The notes under the pieces were generated by a model. That model did no database searches, had not been told where the DNA came from, and was given only the letters and a program-made list of their open reading frames with translations. Of a DNA stretch of 64,000 nucleotides, positions 19,065-27,259 are shown piece after piece. Positions within the stretch are counted from its first letter, which is position 1. Each line of letters begins with the position of its first letter. Made by a program: the position numbers and the translations under genes. Source of the DNA: Fischerella sp. CENA71 (GTDB taxonomy: Bacteria; Cyanobacteriota; Cyanobacteriia; Cyanobacteriales; Nostocaceae); contig JANBVI010000004.1 of the NCBI GenBank assembly GCA_024239075.1, forward strand, positions 62,001 to 126,000, given 5' to 3'.

Positions 19065-19481
19065 TCATTGCTGTTCAGCTTTGTAAGTGTAAAACTGGTC
19101 AAAAGCTCCCAGTGTCTCAAATTTATAACCAGGTGTAGAGGGTAAAACAGAGTCAACCCTCAATGCTGGGATTAACGAATTTACATTTAAATTCGTACGA
19201 TAAATACTAAAAACAATAAAATCTTGACGTTCCGTACTCTCAGCTATAACTTCCCGAATTTGCGGTTGAGCAGAATTGACTACCTGCCTGCAATTAAACT
19301 TTATGACATTTTCTAAAAATTTTGGAGTTTTTTTACAGACATTTGTGTTTAGATATTCTGTCAGTCTTTGTGTTGCGTACTCTTCATATTCCACTTGATT
19401 GGGATTAGTCTGGGTCATGACTACTGCCAAAGCAGCTAGACCAAAGACTCCCACATATGTAATAATACTTAGAAATCTCAT
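19065..19481 (-). CDS. DUF4359-family membrane-anchored or secreted protein
   Basis: A 138-residue protein with one N-terminal hydrophobic segment (residues about 3-24, IITYVGVFGLAALAVVMTQTNP) and a periplasmic-type remainder containing two cysteines (NVCKKT, KFNCRQVV) that could form a disulfide. The pattern ATQRLTEYLNTNVCKK and RQDFIVFSIYRTNL fits the cyanobacterial DUF4359 family. Function is unknown. It is monocistronic, between Mn catalase and tRNA-His. Confidence 0.7.
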   Translation of the reverse strand: MRFLSIITYVGVFGLAALAVVMTQTNPNQVEYEEYATQRLTEYLNTNVCKKTPKFLENVIKFNCRQVVNSAQPQIREVIAESTERQDFIVFSIYRTNLNVNSLIPALRVDSVLPSTPGYKFETLGAFDQFYTYKAEQQ

Positions 19482-19570
19482 TTTTTAAAGGGTGATTTGC
19501 TGTAGTCTTTAGACTTAAGATTACTTAAGTCCGTTCCTTGAAAAAAAATCTAGATAAATTTCTCAAGGAA

Positions 19571-19580
19571 GTGCTATAAT
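19571..19580 (+). promoter_or_regulatory. Extended -10 promoter for tRNA-His
   Basis: TGCTATAAT is an extended -10 (TGnTATAAT). It sits 12 bases before the tRNA 5' end, leaving room for a start site 6-8 bases downstream. No good -35 is seen at 17-bp spacing, as expected for the extended -10 class. Confidence 0.65.
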
Positions 19581-19592
19581 AGGAAACGCAAT

Positions 19593-19666
19593 GGCGAGCG
19601 TAGCCAAGTGGTTAAGGCAGAGGATTGTGGTTCCTCCATTCGTGGGTTCGAGTCCCATCGTTCGCC
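19593..19666 (+). tRNA. tRNA-His (anticodon GTG)
   Basis: The acceptor stem GCGAGCG (19594-19600) pairs with CGTTCGC (19659-19665) with one G-T pair. The encoded extra G-1 at 19593 faces C73 at 19666, the identity element of histidine tRNAs. The anticodon loop reads TTGTGGT with anticodon GTG, and the T loop GGTTCGAGTCC is canonical. CCA is not encoded. Confidence 0.95.
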
Positions 19667-20348
19667 CTTAAGAGCAAACTACAGTATATGTTGAGTTGTA
19701 GGAGGCTTGGCAGCTTTAACTAGGGACATTAGATAAAACTCAGTTTTTCTGACTGATGTTTGGGTTTGTGTATTTGTGTGTTCCAAAATCACAGTTTGAT
19801 GACTTATGCTTCTTTGATGGTGCAATCTTCCAGATTACATAAATGAAGTCAATCCAAAATCCATAAATGCACCAAGTGCGGCTACCTTTGGTAGGCGCGT
19901 TATTAACAGATGTGCAAGTAGCCATTCTACGTCTACTCGACAGAGTAATCTAAAATCCAAAATCTAATCATGGTGCGCTAATAGTAGCATTAGAATTAAA
20001 CTCAAGCGGTAACAATAGCTTGAATTATTGGATTTACTAATTTTAGCGGAATTAATTCTACCCGATCCACGTTCTAGCATTGGCGATCGCTAACCTTAAT
20101 AAATAAAAAATAATTGTTGAATCTGCACACTAAAATACAGAAAATTTCTAGCAATACCTTGTGAAGAGAGGTATTTAGGGATTAGAAACTAGAGAATTTA
20201 GTAGTTTACACTTTTGACTTTCACTACTTTACATATTTGCTATTGATTAGTTATGCTAGATACTAACTACTAATAACTAACCAATGTACAGATGTGCTAT
20301 GACATGTCTGTAGATTCGATAGCAAACAACAGGCAGTAGTAAGCGTTT
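19667..20348. other. Intergenic region downstream of tRNA-His
   Basis: There is no supported gene in 680 bases. It contains copy A (inverted) of a roughly 115-bp dispersed repeat (19849-19965) and otherwise AT-rich DNA with scattered HIP1 sites. No terminator with a clear U-run was found right after the tRNA. Confidence 0.5.
19849..19965 (-). repeat. Dispersed ~115-bp repeat, copy A
   Basis: Its reverse complement aligns without gaps to 21564-21680. Shared words include GATTACTCTGTCG, GGCTACTTGCAC, GCGCCTACCAAA and the flanking GATTTTGGATTTTA. The copies are inverted relative to each other and diverged by scattered substitutions. Confidence 0.8.
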
Positions 20349-20705
20349 TTAATCCTCATCAAGAGCCGGAAAAAATTCCTCAAATTGCCATAAATCATCT
20401 CTATTTTCAAAAAACCAAATTCGAGTTGCTGGTGTTAATTTACTCCAAATAATTTCAGGGGAGACATGAGGAGATGCATATCGATATTCCTGACCGAGAG
20501 CTTTAAGGTTTTCTGTGACATCGTCAGGAATACCAAATTCCTTCCAATCAACTTTTCTATATATTCCAGACACACCTGTAGCAGGATCAAAAATTAATTG
20601 TGCAGCTCTAATTAAGTCCGCAAAGTGTACTGGTTTGAGTTTGTTGATTTCCTGAATTTGAAGTGATTCATTATTTTTGCGAGACATCGTTTCTGGAGTG
20701 GTCAA
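20349..20705 (-). CDS. Conserved hypothetical protein, 118 residues
   Basis: A soluble protein with no signal peptide or membrane segment. It starts MTTPETMSRKN (ATG 20705) or at the internal ATG 20687. Trp/Phe-rich motifs occur toward the end (IIWSKLTPATRIWFFENRDDLWQFEEFFP). The first half contains LKPVHFADLIRAAQLIFDPATG. I do not recognise a domain of known function; the composition and length look like a real cyanobacterial gene. It is read in the same direction as the two small genes upstream, 90 bases away. Confidence 0.6.
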   Translation of the reverse strand: MTTPETMSRKNNESLQIQEINKLKPVHFADLIRAAQLIFDPATGVSGIYRKVDWKEFGIPDDVTENLKALGQEYRYASPHVSPEIIWSKLTPATRIWFFENRDDLWQFEEFFPALDED

Positions 20706-20795
20706 GAGTAATTATCTGTGGGATTTACTTTGATGAGACTCCTACCCCGATGCCTCTAGTTTAGCGCATAGCAGTAAATGAGCGATCGCTTATCT

Positions 20796-21191
20796 CTAAG
20801 AACGCAGCTGTGCAAGCATTTGCGCCGGATTCCAGTAAGCATGTGTGGTTTGAATTTTGCCAAAATTGTTAATTTCAAACACTGTTATTCCTGCAAATGT
20901 CACTGATTTGTCATTTTTAGTTACTCCCTGCATAGTCCACTTAACGGCCGCTTCATTACCTGCAATAAAAATATGCTCAGTTGTTGCTTCTAATTTATTA
21001 AAAACTGTTTTTAACTGGTTGATAAATGCAGCAAAATTTTCATGAATTTTTGTAGGTGGTTCTCCAACTGGGTCATAACTTATAGCATCTTCTGCAAAAT
21101 TTTCAATCCAGCCTTCAGCATTCATGGCGGAAATATTGGCAAAATAATTAGCAATTAAATTTGCGATCGCTTCTTGTGAAATCATACTCAT
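20796..21191 (-). CDS. NTF2-like / SnoaL-type fold protein
   Basis: A 131-residue protein of the nuclear-transport-factor-2-like superfamily. Typical elements are ANYFANISAMNAEGWIENFAEDAISYDPVG, then EHIFIAGNEAAVKWTMQGV and a final AYWNPAQ. These folds bind small hydrophobic ligands or act as isomerases or cyclases; the substrate here is unknown. It overlaps the upstream Lin0512-family gene by 4 bases, so they form a two-gene unit. Confidence 0.75.
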   Translation of the reverse strand: MSMISQEAIANLIANYFANISAMNAEGWIENFAEDAISYDPVGEPPTKIHENFAAFINQLKTVFNKLEATTEHIFIAGNEAAVKWTMQGVTKNDKSVTFAGITVFEINNFGKIQTTHAYWNPAQMLAQLRS

Positions 21192-21562
21192 AGGGGATTC
21201 TCAACTAGGACTGTAACCGCAGCGACAGCTATTAACATTTCGTCATTTTTGTCATCGAGTTCAGGGATAGCTTTTCCTTGGACAACCATTCCTCCAACTT
21301 CAACACTCAAGGATTTACGACCAAAAGGTAGTACAGCTAGTACCTCTTCTTGACGGACTTGTTCGGGGTAGGGTACTGCAACTTGTACTTCTACAATCAT
21401 CTCATTGGGATGACTCAAGCCCGCTACCTCCCAAACACCAGGTAAAGCATTGTTGGCGATCGCATTTCTCACAGCCCTAGCTGCTGCTACTGTTGGATCT
21501 TGTCCATGCTGATCTATCCCCATTCCCATTTCAATAATGAACCGTTTACGTGCCATAGTCAT
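21188..21562 (-). CDS. Lin0512-family protein
   Basis: A 124-residue small conserved protein (MARKRFIIEMGMGIDQHGQDPTVAAARAVRNAI) typical of the Lin0512 family, with Asp/His-rich motif GIDQHGQDPT and hydrophobic C-terminal strand IAVAAVTVLVEN. Function is not established. Starts at 21562 and 21556 are both possible. It overlaps the following NTF2-like gene by 4 bases. A dispersed repeat begins within two bases upstream of the start, so the native promoter may be disturbed or supplied by the repeat. Confidence 0.8.
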   Translation of the reverse strand: MTMARKRFIIEMGMGIDQHGQDPTVAAARAVRNAIANNALPGVWEVAGLSHPNEMIVEVQVAVPYPEQVRQEEVLAVLPFGRKSLSVEVGGMVVQGKAIPELDDKNDEMLIAVAAVTVLVENPL

Positions 21563-21563
21563 A

Positions 21564-21680
21564 GGATTTTGGATTTTAGATTACTCTGTCGTGTAGACAC
21601 GGAGTGGCTACTTGCACGCCTGTCGCTAATGCGCCTACCAAATGTAGTCGCACTTTGTGCCTCTATAGATTTTAGATTGT
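21564..21680 (+). repeat. Dispersed ~115-bp repeat, copy B
   Basis: It is the partner of copy A at 19849-19965 in the opposite orientation, gap-free over the full length. It is bounded on both sides by GATTTTG/GATTTTA heptamer-like sequence. It sits immediately upstream of the Lin0512 gene and downstream (tail side) of the psbA fragment. Confidence 0.8.
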
Positions 21681-21739
21681 GAATTATTGACATCATCCAT
21701 CAGGAGCATCCCAATTTTGGAAAAGGATGTGGCGATTAT

Positions 21740-21775
21740 AAAAAAAGCACCCTCCAAATTGGAGGGCGCTTTTTC
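21740..21775 (-). terminator. Rho-independent terminator of the psbA fragment
   Basis: Minus-strand arms AGCGCCCTCC and GGAGGGTGCT (one G-T pair) with a 5-base loop are followed by a run of T. It lies about 50 bases after the psbA stop. A weaker T-run on the opposite side gives some bidirectional potential. Confidence 0.85.
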
Positions 21776-21824
21776 ATCTATCTATTCAATTGTAGATACT
21801 TACTGCATCTGTACTATCTGGTGA

Positions 21825-22320
<496 letters not shown>

Positions 22321-22403
22321 CTACTTATATATGAGAGTGCGATCGCGTACAAACCAAAAAGCTATGATAAAAAAGTTAAATATAATATCCTAAACAAACA
22401 GTT

Positions 22404-22619
22404 ATGCTACCTGTTAATAAAAAAATTGTGACTGATGAAGCAATGCGTCCAGTTGCTGTTTTGATTGATTATCAAGACTGGCAAAAAATTGAACAAATAT
22501 TAAAAGATTATGAATCACAAAAACAAGTAAATTTTGATTTAAATCAATATGCAGGTGTAATTACATTGACTCAAGACCCTTTGGAGTATCAACAACAAAT
22601 AAGAGATGAATGGAGTTGA
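22404..22619 (+). CDS. Antitoxin of a PIN-toxin module
   Basis: A 71-residue small protein (MLPVNKKIVTDEAMRPVAVLIDYQDWQKIEQILKD). The first half resembles the Phd/YefM-like DNA-binding antitoxins of cyanobacteria (xxVAVLIxYxDWxKIE). The acidic, Gln-rich tail (DPLEYQQQIRDEWS) would wrap the toxin. Its stop TGA shares a base with the toxin ATG (TGATG), a coupling typical of type II toxin-antitoxin operons, with expected negative autoregulation at its promoter. Confidence 0.82.
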   Translation: MLPVNKKIVTDEAMRPVAVLIDYQDWQKIEQILKDYESQKQVNFDLNQYAGVITLTQDPLEYQQQIRDEWS

Positions 22620-22981
22620 TGCAAACTTTTATATTAGATACCAATATAGTGTTGTACTTCTTGGGTGGTAGGTTAGCAAACCCATTACCACCAGGACAAT
22701 ATTTTATTTCAGTGATTACTGAAATTGAGTTGTTGTCTTATCCTAGCCTTAGCCCTGATGAAGAAACACAAATTATTGATTTTTTAAATAAAATTTCAGT
22801 TTTTAGTATTGACAGTGAGATCAAAAATTTAACGATTTCACTTCGCAAACAATATAGACTCAGGCTTCCTGATGCAATTATTGCTGCAACTGCACAATCT
22901 TTAAATGCAACGTTATTCACTAATGATGTCAAACTGACTAATGTCACAGAGATTAGCATTCAGACAGTGCTATTAAAGTGA
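22619..22981 (+). CDS. VapC-like PIN-domain ribonuclease toxin
   Basis: A 120-residue PIN domain. The start FILDTNIVLYFLGG carries the first catalytic Asp. Glu in VITEIELLSYP, Asp in RLPDAIIAATA and TNDVKLTNV supply the remaining acidic quartet. It is a predicted Mg-dependent RNase acting on tRNA or rRNA when freed of antitoxin. I use ATG 22619; an in-frame ATG at 22610 overlaps the antitoxin more. The cassette is bracketed by a 16-bp direct repeat (22329-22344 and 22999-23014). Confidence 0.88.
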   Translation: MQTFILDTNIVLYFLGGRLANPLPPGQYFISVITEIELLSYPSLSPDEETQIIDFLNKISVFSIDSEIKNLTISLRKQYRLRLPDAIIAATAQSLNATLFTNDVKLTNVTEISIQTVLLK

Positions 22982-23217
22982 TGCGATCGCTCGTCTTAAT
23001 ATGAGAGTGCGATCAGTTACATACACACCCACATCTCCATACATTCCCCACACCAAAAACCACTGGATGGTGCGTTGCGCTGCGCGACAACACACCCTAC
23101 CGAATATACTTTACCTTGGTCAATTTTCATCCTGTGCGATCGCACAAGTTTGTATGTAGTGAGGACTAAAGTCCTCAAATATTTAAGCACTAAAGTGCTT
23201 ACTACAAACCGATCACA
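22982..23217. repeat. Repeat-rich spacer with two palindromes containing ACTAAAGT
   Basis: GAGGACTAAAGTCCTC (23161-23176) and AAGCACTAAAGTGCTT (23185-23200) are adjacent near-perfect palindromes sharing the centre ACTAAAGT. Before them, at about 23066-23099, is GGTGCGTTGCGCTGCG, also a typical cyanobacterial interspersed word. They lie just past the flv1 stop and could end its transcript, though no U-run follows. Confidence 0.6.
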
Positions 23218-24933
23218 TTAATAATGATTACCCGCTTTGCGATGATGCATTGCTGTGACGTTATCCGGTTGCAATAATTTACCATTATCAACGATCGCAT
23301 ACACAACCCAATGGTCGCCGCATTCCATACGTTTGTTAACTGAACATTCCAGATAAGCGATCGAGTCAGTAATAATCGCACAACCGTTATCTGCAACTGC
23401 TGTGGAAAAGTCCTTAAATCTATCTTCTCCAGGAGCAAAGTTTTTGCGGAAGTGTTTCATGTAATCTTGGTAATTTTCTTCACCCAAGATATTCAAAACA
23501 AACTTACCACCTGTATGCATGATCGATTCCACGGCTCTTTCTTTGGCGATCGCCACAGTAATTCCCGGTGGATTAAAAGTTGCTTGTGATACCCAAGCTC
23601 CCAACATTCCCGTAGAAACTTCACCTTGTTTGGCTGTGACGACACAAACAGAACCAACAATCCGCCCAACAGCTTGTTCCATCTGGGTTGCAGCAGCTTG
23701 AGTCAAACGTGGTTTTTTCGCTTTTCTCAGGGTTTGGGCAAAATCTGTTGCCATTTCTTCACATTCTTTGAGCATCACATCTGTGGGTTTAAATCTTGCC
23801 TTTAAAGTTTCAAACCCAAATCGATAACCAGCATCTTTGAGCTTACCTTCAATTAAATCAAAAGCTTCGCCACTCCAACCATAGGAACCAAAGACACCAG
23901 CTAACTTGCTGTTGTCACCAACGGCGAGAACAATACCCAAAGCTGTGTGAATCGGTGTCGGTGCATTCCCGCCAATCGTGGGAGAACCCATAATAAAGCC
24001 ATCACATTTTTCAATTGCACTACGAATTTCGTCAGGTTCAGCAAATTCGCAGTTAATTGATTCGACAGCGACTCCACCTTTAGTCAATCCCAAAGCAAAA
24101 GCTTGTGCCAGAGTTGCCGTGTTACCATAAGCTGAAGCATAAAGCAAAGCAACGGTAATCTCACGCTCAGTTTGCGACTTGCTCCAAATTTCGTAGGCTT
24201 TGGCTAGTTCTAACAAACCGTAGCGAATCAATGGTCCGTGAATAGTAGCATACATTCTCACTTGCAACTCTGATAATTTTTCCAAAGCGGCTTGCACGTG
24301 AGTCGCATGGGGAGCCATCAAACAGTCAAAATAGTAGCGCTGGTCTTCTTTGAGGAGATCCCAGTCTTCATCAAAAACTTCATCACCGCACAAATGCGCC
24401 CCAAATAGCTTATTCGAGTAAAGAATTTGGGTTTGTTCGTCGTAAGTGCAGAGTCCTGTCGGCCAGCGTGGACTGGGGATAGGAAAGAATCGTAAAATAT
24501 GACCCTTACCCAAATCCAGAGTTTCTTTCCCCCGCATGGAAATAATTTTTAGTTCGCGATTGGGGAAAGCTGCACGTAAATTCGCAGCACAGGGAAGCGA
24601 ACAAACAAAAGTCAGTTTGGGAACTAAATCTAAAAGTGCTTTGATTGTGGCGACCCGATTAGGATTAAAATGACCAAGAATCACATAATCCAAACGTTCC
24701 CAATCATTCAAACACTGCCTGAGTGCATCTAAATAAATTAAACTAAAAGTTTCCGGTGGTGGATCAATGACTGCAACTTTCTCACCACTAATTACATAAG
24801 AATTAGAAGTTGTACCTCTAGCTAGCGCGTATTCAATTTCAAACCGCAGGCGTGTCCAACTGCGCGCGCGCAGCACAGTTGTATTTGTCGCAATTGGTAA
24901 AACCTGCACGTCGCGAGGATTAGGATTGGTCAT
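23218..24933 (-). CDS. Flv1-type A-class flavodiiron protein with substituted iron site
   Basis: A 571-residue three-domain protein: beta-lactamase-like (about 1-260), flavodoxin-like (about 262-405) and C-terminal NAD(P)H:flavin reductase-like (about 425-571, IVGSVCVVTAKQGEVSTGML). The canonical ligands HxExDH are replaced by HFNPNR, the next His by Arg (PSPRWP) and the bridging Asp by Lys (SNKLFGAH), as in cyanobacterial Flv1. Such proteins pair with Flv3 for O2 photoreduction to water from reduced photosystem I acceptors. It is downstream of flv3 in the same direction. Adjacent flv3-flv1 order resembles the heterocyst-specific flv3B/flv1B pair of Anabaena, but A versus B type cannot be settled here. 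Confidence 0.92.
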   Translation of the reverse strand: MTNPNPRDVQVLPIATNTTVLRARSWTRLRFEIEYALARGTTSNSYVISGEKVAVIDPPPETFSLIYLDALRQCLNDWERLDYVILGHFNPNRVATIKALLDLVPKLTFVCSLPCAANLRAAFPNRELKIISMRGKETLDLGKGHILRFFPIPSPRWPTGLCTYDEQTQILYSNKLFGAHLCGDEVFDEDWDLLKEDQRYYFDCLMAPHATHVQAALEKLSELQVRMYATIHGPLIRYGLLELAKAYEIWSKSQTEREITVALLYASAYGNTATLAQAFALGLTKGGVAVESINCEFAEPDEIRSAIEKCDGFIMGSPTIGGNAPTPIHTALGIVLAVGDNSKLAGVFGSYGWSGEAFDLIEGKLKDAGYRFGFETLKARFKPTDVMLKECEEMATDFAQTLRKAKKPRLTQAAATQMEQAVGRIVGSVCVVTAKQGEVSTGMLGAWVSQATFNPPGITVAIAKERAVESIMHTGGKFVLNILGEENYQDYMKHFRKNFAPGEDRFKDFSTAVADNGCAIITDSIAYLECSVNKRMECGDHWVVYAIVDNGKLLQPDNVTAMHHRKAGNHY

Positions 24934-24979
24934 AGGTATTTACGTGAGGGGAGGATGAAATAGTTATGGAGAAGACGCA

Positions 24980-25160
24980 GTGAGTCAGGGACGTGGTGAC
25001 GCGGTGAGTGAAGGACGCGGAGACGCGGTGAGTGAAGGACGTGGTGACGCGGTGAGTGAAGGACGCGGAGACGCGACTTTATTAATAAATTCTCCGTGTC
25101 TCCGTGTCCCCATTTCTCCGCGTTTCCGTGTCCCCGTGTCTCTGCGTCTCCGTGTCAACA
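24980..25160. repeat. 24-bp minisatellite plus heptamer tract between flv3 and flv1
   Basis: There are four head-to-tail 24-bp units at 24980, 25004, 25028 and 25052, each GTGAGTSARGGACGYGGWGACGCG. Units 2 and 4 are identical (GCGGAGACGCG ending); 1 and 3 share the other ending, a 48-bp higher-order period. After 25090 a complementary-type tract of CTCCGTGT and CCCGTGT words follows. The unit length is a multiple of three, so the plus strand stays open (repeating VSEGRGDA), but the context argues against a gene. Confidence 0.85.
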
Positions 25161-25182
25161 AACACGAATGACTGGAAATTTT

Positions 25183-26904
25183 TTAGTAATAATTGCCGAC
25201 CTTACGATGGCGAACTGCTGTTAGTCCGTCGGGTTTGGAGACTCGACCATCGGTGACGGTGCAGTACAATAACCAGTGGTCGCTGCATTCCATGCTGCTC
25301 TTGACTTCGCATTCCATGTAAGCAAGAGCGTCTGTGAGAATTGGGGAACCGTTTTTAGCTGTTTGAGTTTTGACTCCTGCAAATCTGTCTGCACCAGGAA
25401 GCAGACGTTTGAGGAAATGTTTCTTCAGTTCTTGATAATTTCCTTCTTCCAACACATTTAGGACAAATTTATCGCCGACTTGCAATAACGAATCAATTGC
25501 TCGGTCTTTAGCGACAGAAATTGTAAATCCTAAAGGTTGCAAACTAGCTTGTGCTACCCAAGAAGCCAGCATTGCTCCTTGTATACCGTTCTTATTGGCA
25601 GTAATAATATAGAGTCCGCTACTAATCCGACCGAGTGCTTTCTCCAAGTTAACGTCGATGGACTTAATTTGTTTGATGTTGCGTTCCCGGACTAACATTT
25701 GTCCCAAATCAGTACCCGCTTCTTCGCAAAGTTGGAAGGTGATTGGGGAAGGAGTTTCTTTAATCCGAATTGCGGGGAAAGCTTCTTTGACGCCAAAGTC
25801 AACGAATCTTCTACGTAACGGATCGATGGGTTCATCGTCACCACCGTAACATTCAAAAAATCCTATGACTTGCTTTTCTTTAACTACACTCAAAAGCGCA
25901 CTAATCGCAGCTTGCGCCGCAGCGTTAGCAGTTGGCGGCATACCAACAATAATGCCAGATGAACGACCTGCTAATTCTTGAATTTCTTGGATCTCAGCTG
26001 TTGTCAGATCCATGATTTCAGTCCCGACGCCAGTTTTCTGGACTCCATGAGCGATCGCTTGAGCAATGCGATCGCCATAACCATAATCAGAGACATAAAA
26101 CATGCCGACAATTGTCTCTGTCTTGGCTTGTCTTTGGCTCCAACCTTGGTAGCACTCTCTGAGTATGCCCAAATGATGGTAGAGTAAAGGCCCGTGACCA
26201 TTAGCAATAATTTTGATGTTGCCCAACTCGTTCATTTTCTTCATCGCATTCAGCAGCGAACGAGCATTTGGCCCCATTAAGCAATCATAGTAAAATCTAA
26301 AATCGGGTTCGATTGCCTCTAAGTTGACATCAAAAGTGTCATCGCTGCAATAGTGCATCCCAAAAGCGTCACAGGTGAACAGAGTTTGGGTTTTGCGATC
26401 AAAACTGAAGATGGTATCTGGCCAGTGCAAGTTAGGCGCACTCACAAATTCAATTTCGTGACCTTGACCTAAATCGACGCGATCGCCACTCTTGACAATC
26501 CGCTTTGAGAAGGGATCGTGAACCAAATTTTCTAGAAACTGAAGTGCAACTTTCGACGCTAAGACAGTGGCTCTGGGTGCTAATTGGAGAACGTCCTCAA
26601 CCAAGCCACTGTGATCTGGCTCTGTATGGCTGACAATAATGTAATCAATTGCTTTTGGGTTAACCAGTTTTTTAAGAGTCTCTAAATATAGGTGGCGAAA
26701 CTTGGTGTGAGAAGTATCCACCAAAGCGATGCGATCGCCCTTAATTAGATATGAATTGTAAGTTGTACCATTTTGTAGACCGAATTCAATATCAAAGCGA
26801 TCGCGATCCCAATCAAGCGAACGAATCGCCGTTGTGTTAGGAGCGATTTCGACAGTTTGTATAGTAAGTCGTTTGTTTTGAGGGTTCTCTGTAAGAGTTA
26901 CCAT
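25183..26904 (-). CDS. Flv3-type A-class flavodiiron protein
   Basis: A 573-residue protein from ATG 26904 (MVTLTENPQNKRL); an upstream in-frame ATG at 26934 adds ten unlikely residues. The diiron ligands are intact: SHTEPDH for HxExDH, His in APNLHWPD, Asp in CDAFGMHYC and His in ANGHGP. A flavodoxin domain follows (about 265-405), then a flavin-reductase domain (about 430-573). With Flv1 it reduces O2 to water without reactive oxygen species, using NADPH or reduced ferredoxin, in the cytosol near thylakoids. It is upstream partner of flv1 across a 249-base repeat spacer. Confidence 0.93.
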   Translation of the reverse strand: MVTLTENPQNKRLTIQTVEIAPNTTAIRSLDWDRDRFDIEFGLQNGTTYNSYLIKGDRIALVDTSHTKFRHLYLETLKKLVNPKAIDYIIVSHTEPDHSGLVEDVLQLAPRATVLASKVALQFLENLVHDPFSKRIVKSGDRVDLGQGHEIEFVSAPNLHWPDTIFSFDRKTQTLFTCDAFGMHYCSDDTFDVNLEAIEPDFRFYYDCLMGPNARSLLNAMKKMNELGNIKIIANGHGPLLYHHLGILRECYQGWSQRQAKTETIVGMFYVSDYGYGDRIAQAIAHGVQKTGVGTEIMDLTTAEIQEIQELAGRSSGIIVGMPPTANAAAQAAISALLSVVKEKQVIGFFECYGGDDEPIDPLRRRFVDFGVKEAFPAIRIKETPSPITFQLCEEAGTDLGQMLVRERNIKQIKSIDVNLEKALGRISSGLYIITANKNGIQGAMLASWVAQASLQPLGFTISVAKDRAIDSLLQVGDKFVLNVLEEGNYQELKKHFLKRLLPGADRFAGVKTQTAKNGSPILTDALAYMECEVKSSMECSDHWLLYCTVTDGRVSKPDGLTAVRHRKVGNYY

Positions 26905-27259
26905 TAGTCGTCTCCAAGCACAAATCAAAATCATCAGTCTGCTGTTCTGACTCTATTTTGCTCATAATTATTTTTGTAAAGTTGTTCAAAATAGTCTTTT
27001 TTTAAAAAGTCAATTTGTAGCTAAAGTGTCTGTTTTTTGGCATAATTAATAACCGAAAAACTCTAGTTATTTCTCTGCTTTTTGAGCGTGAATTATAGCA
27101 GAGAATCAGTAATTTATCCTATGATTTTTCCTACATAAAAATAATCAAAATAATGTTGCTGCTCCAAATTTTGTAACGAAAATCATCATTTTGGCAACCG
27201 TTGTATCTAATGTAGAAATAGGGAACAGGGAATAGGGAATAGGGAATAGGTTTAAGCTT
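26905..27259. other. flv3 upstream region and LysR downstream region
   Basis: There is no gene in 355 bases. An octamer-like run GGGAATAG is repeated three to four times at 27219-27250, just after the LysR stop. The part next to 26905 should hold the flv3 promoter; I cannot point to a specific box. Confidence 0.45.

Noticed and set aside
24980-25171. 63-codon plus-strand frame with VSEGRGDA repeats
   Set aside because: It is the translation of a minisatellite whose unit is a multiple of three, and it lies antisense between flv3 and flv1.
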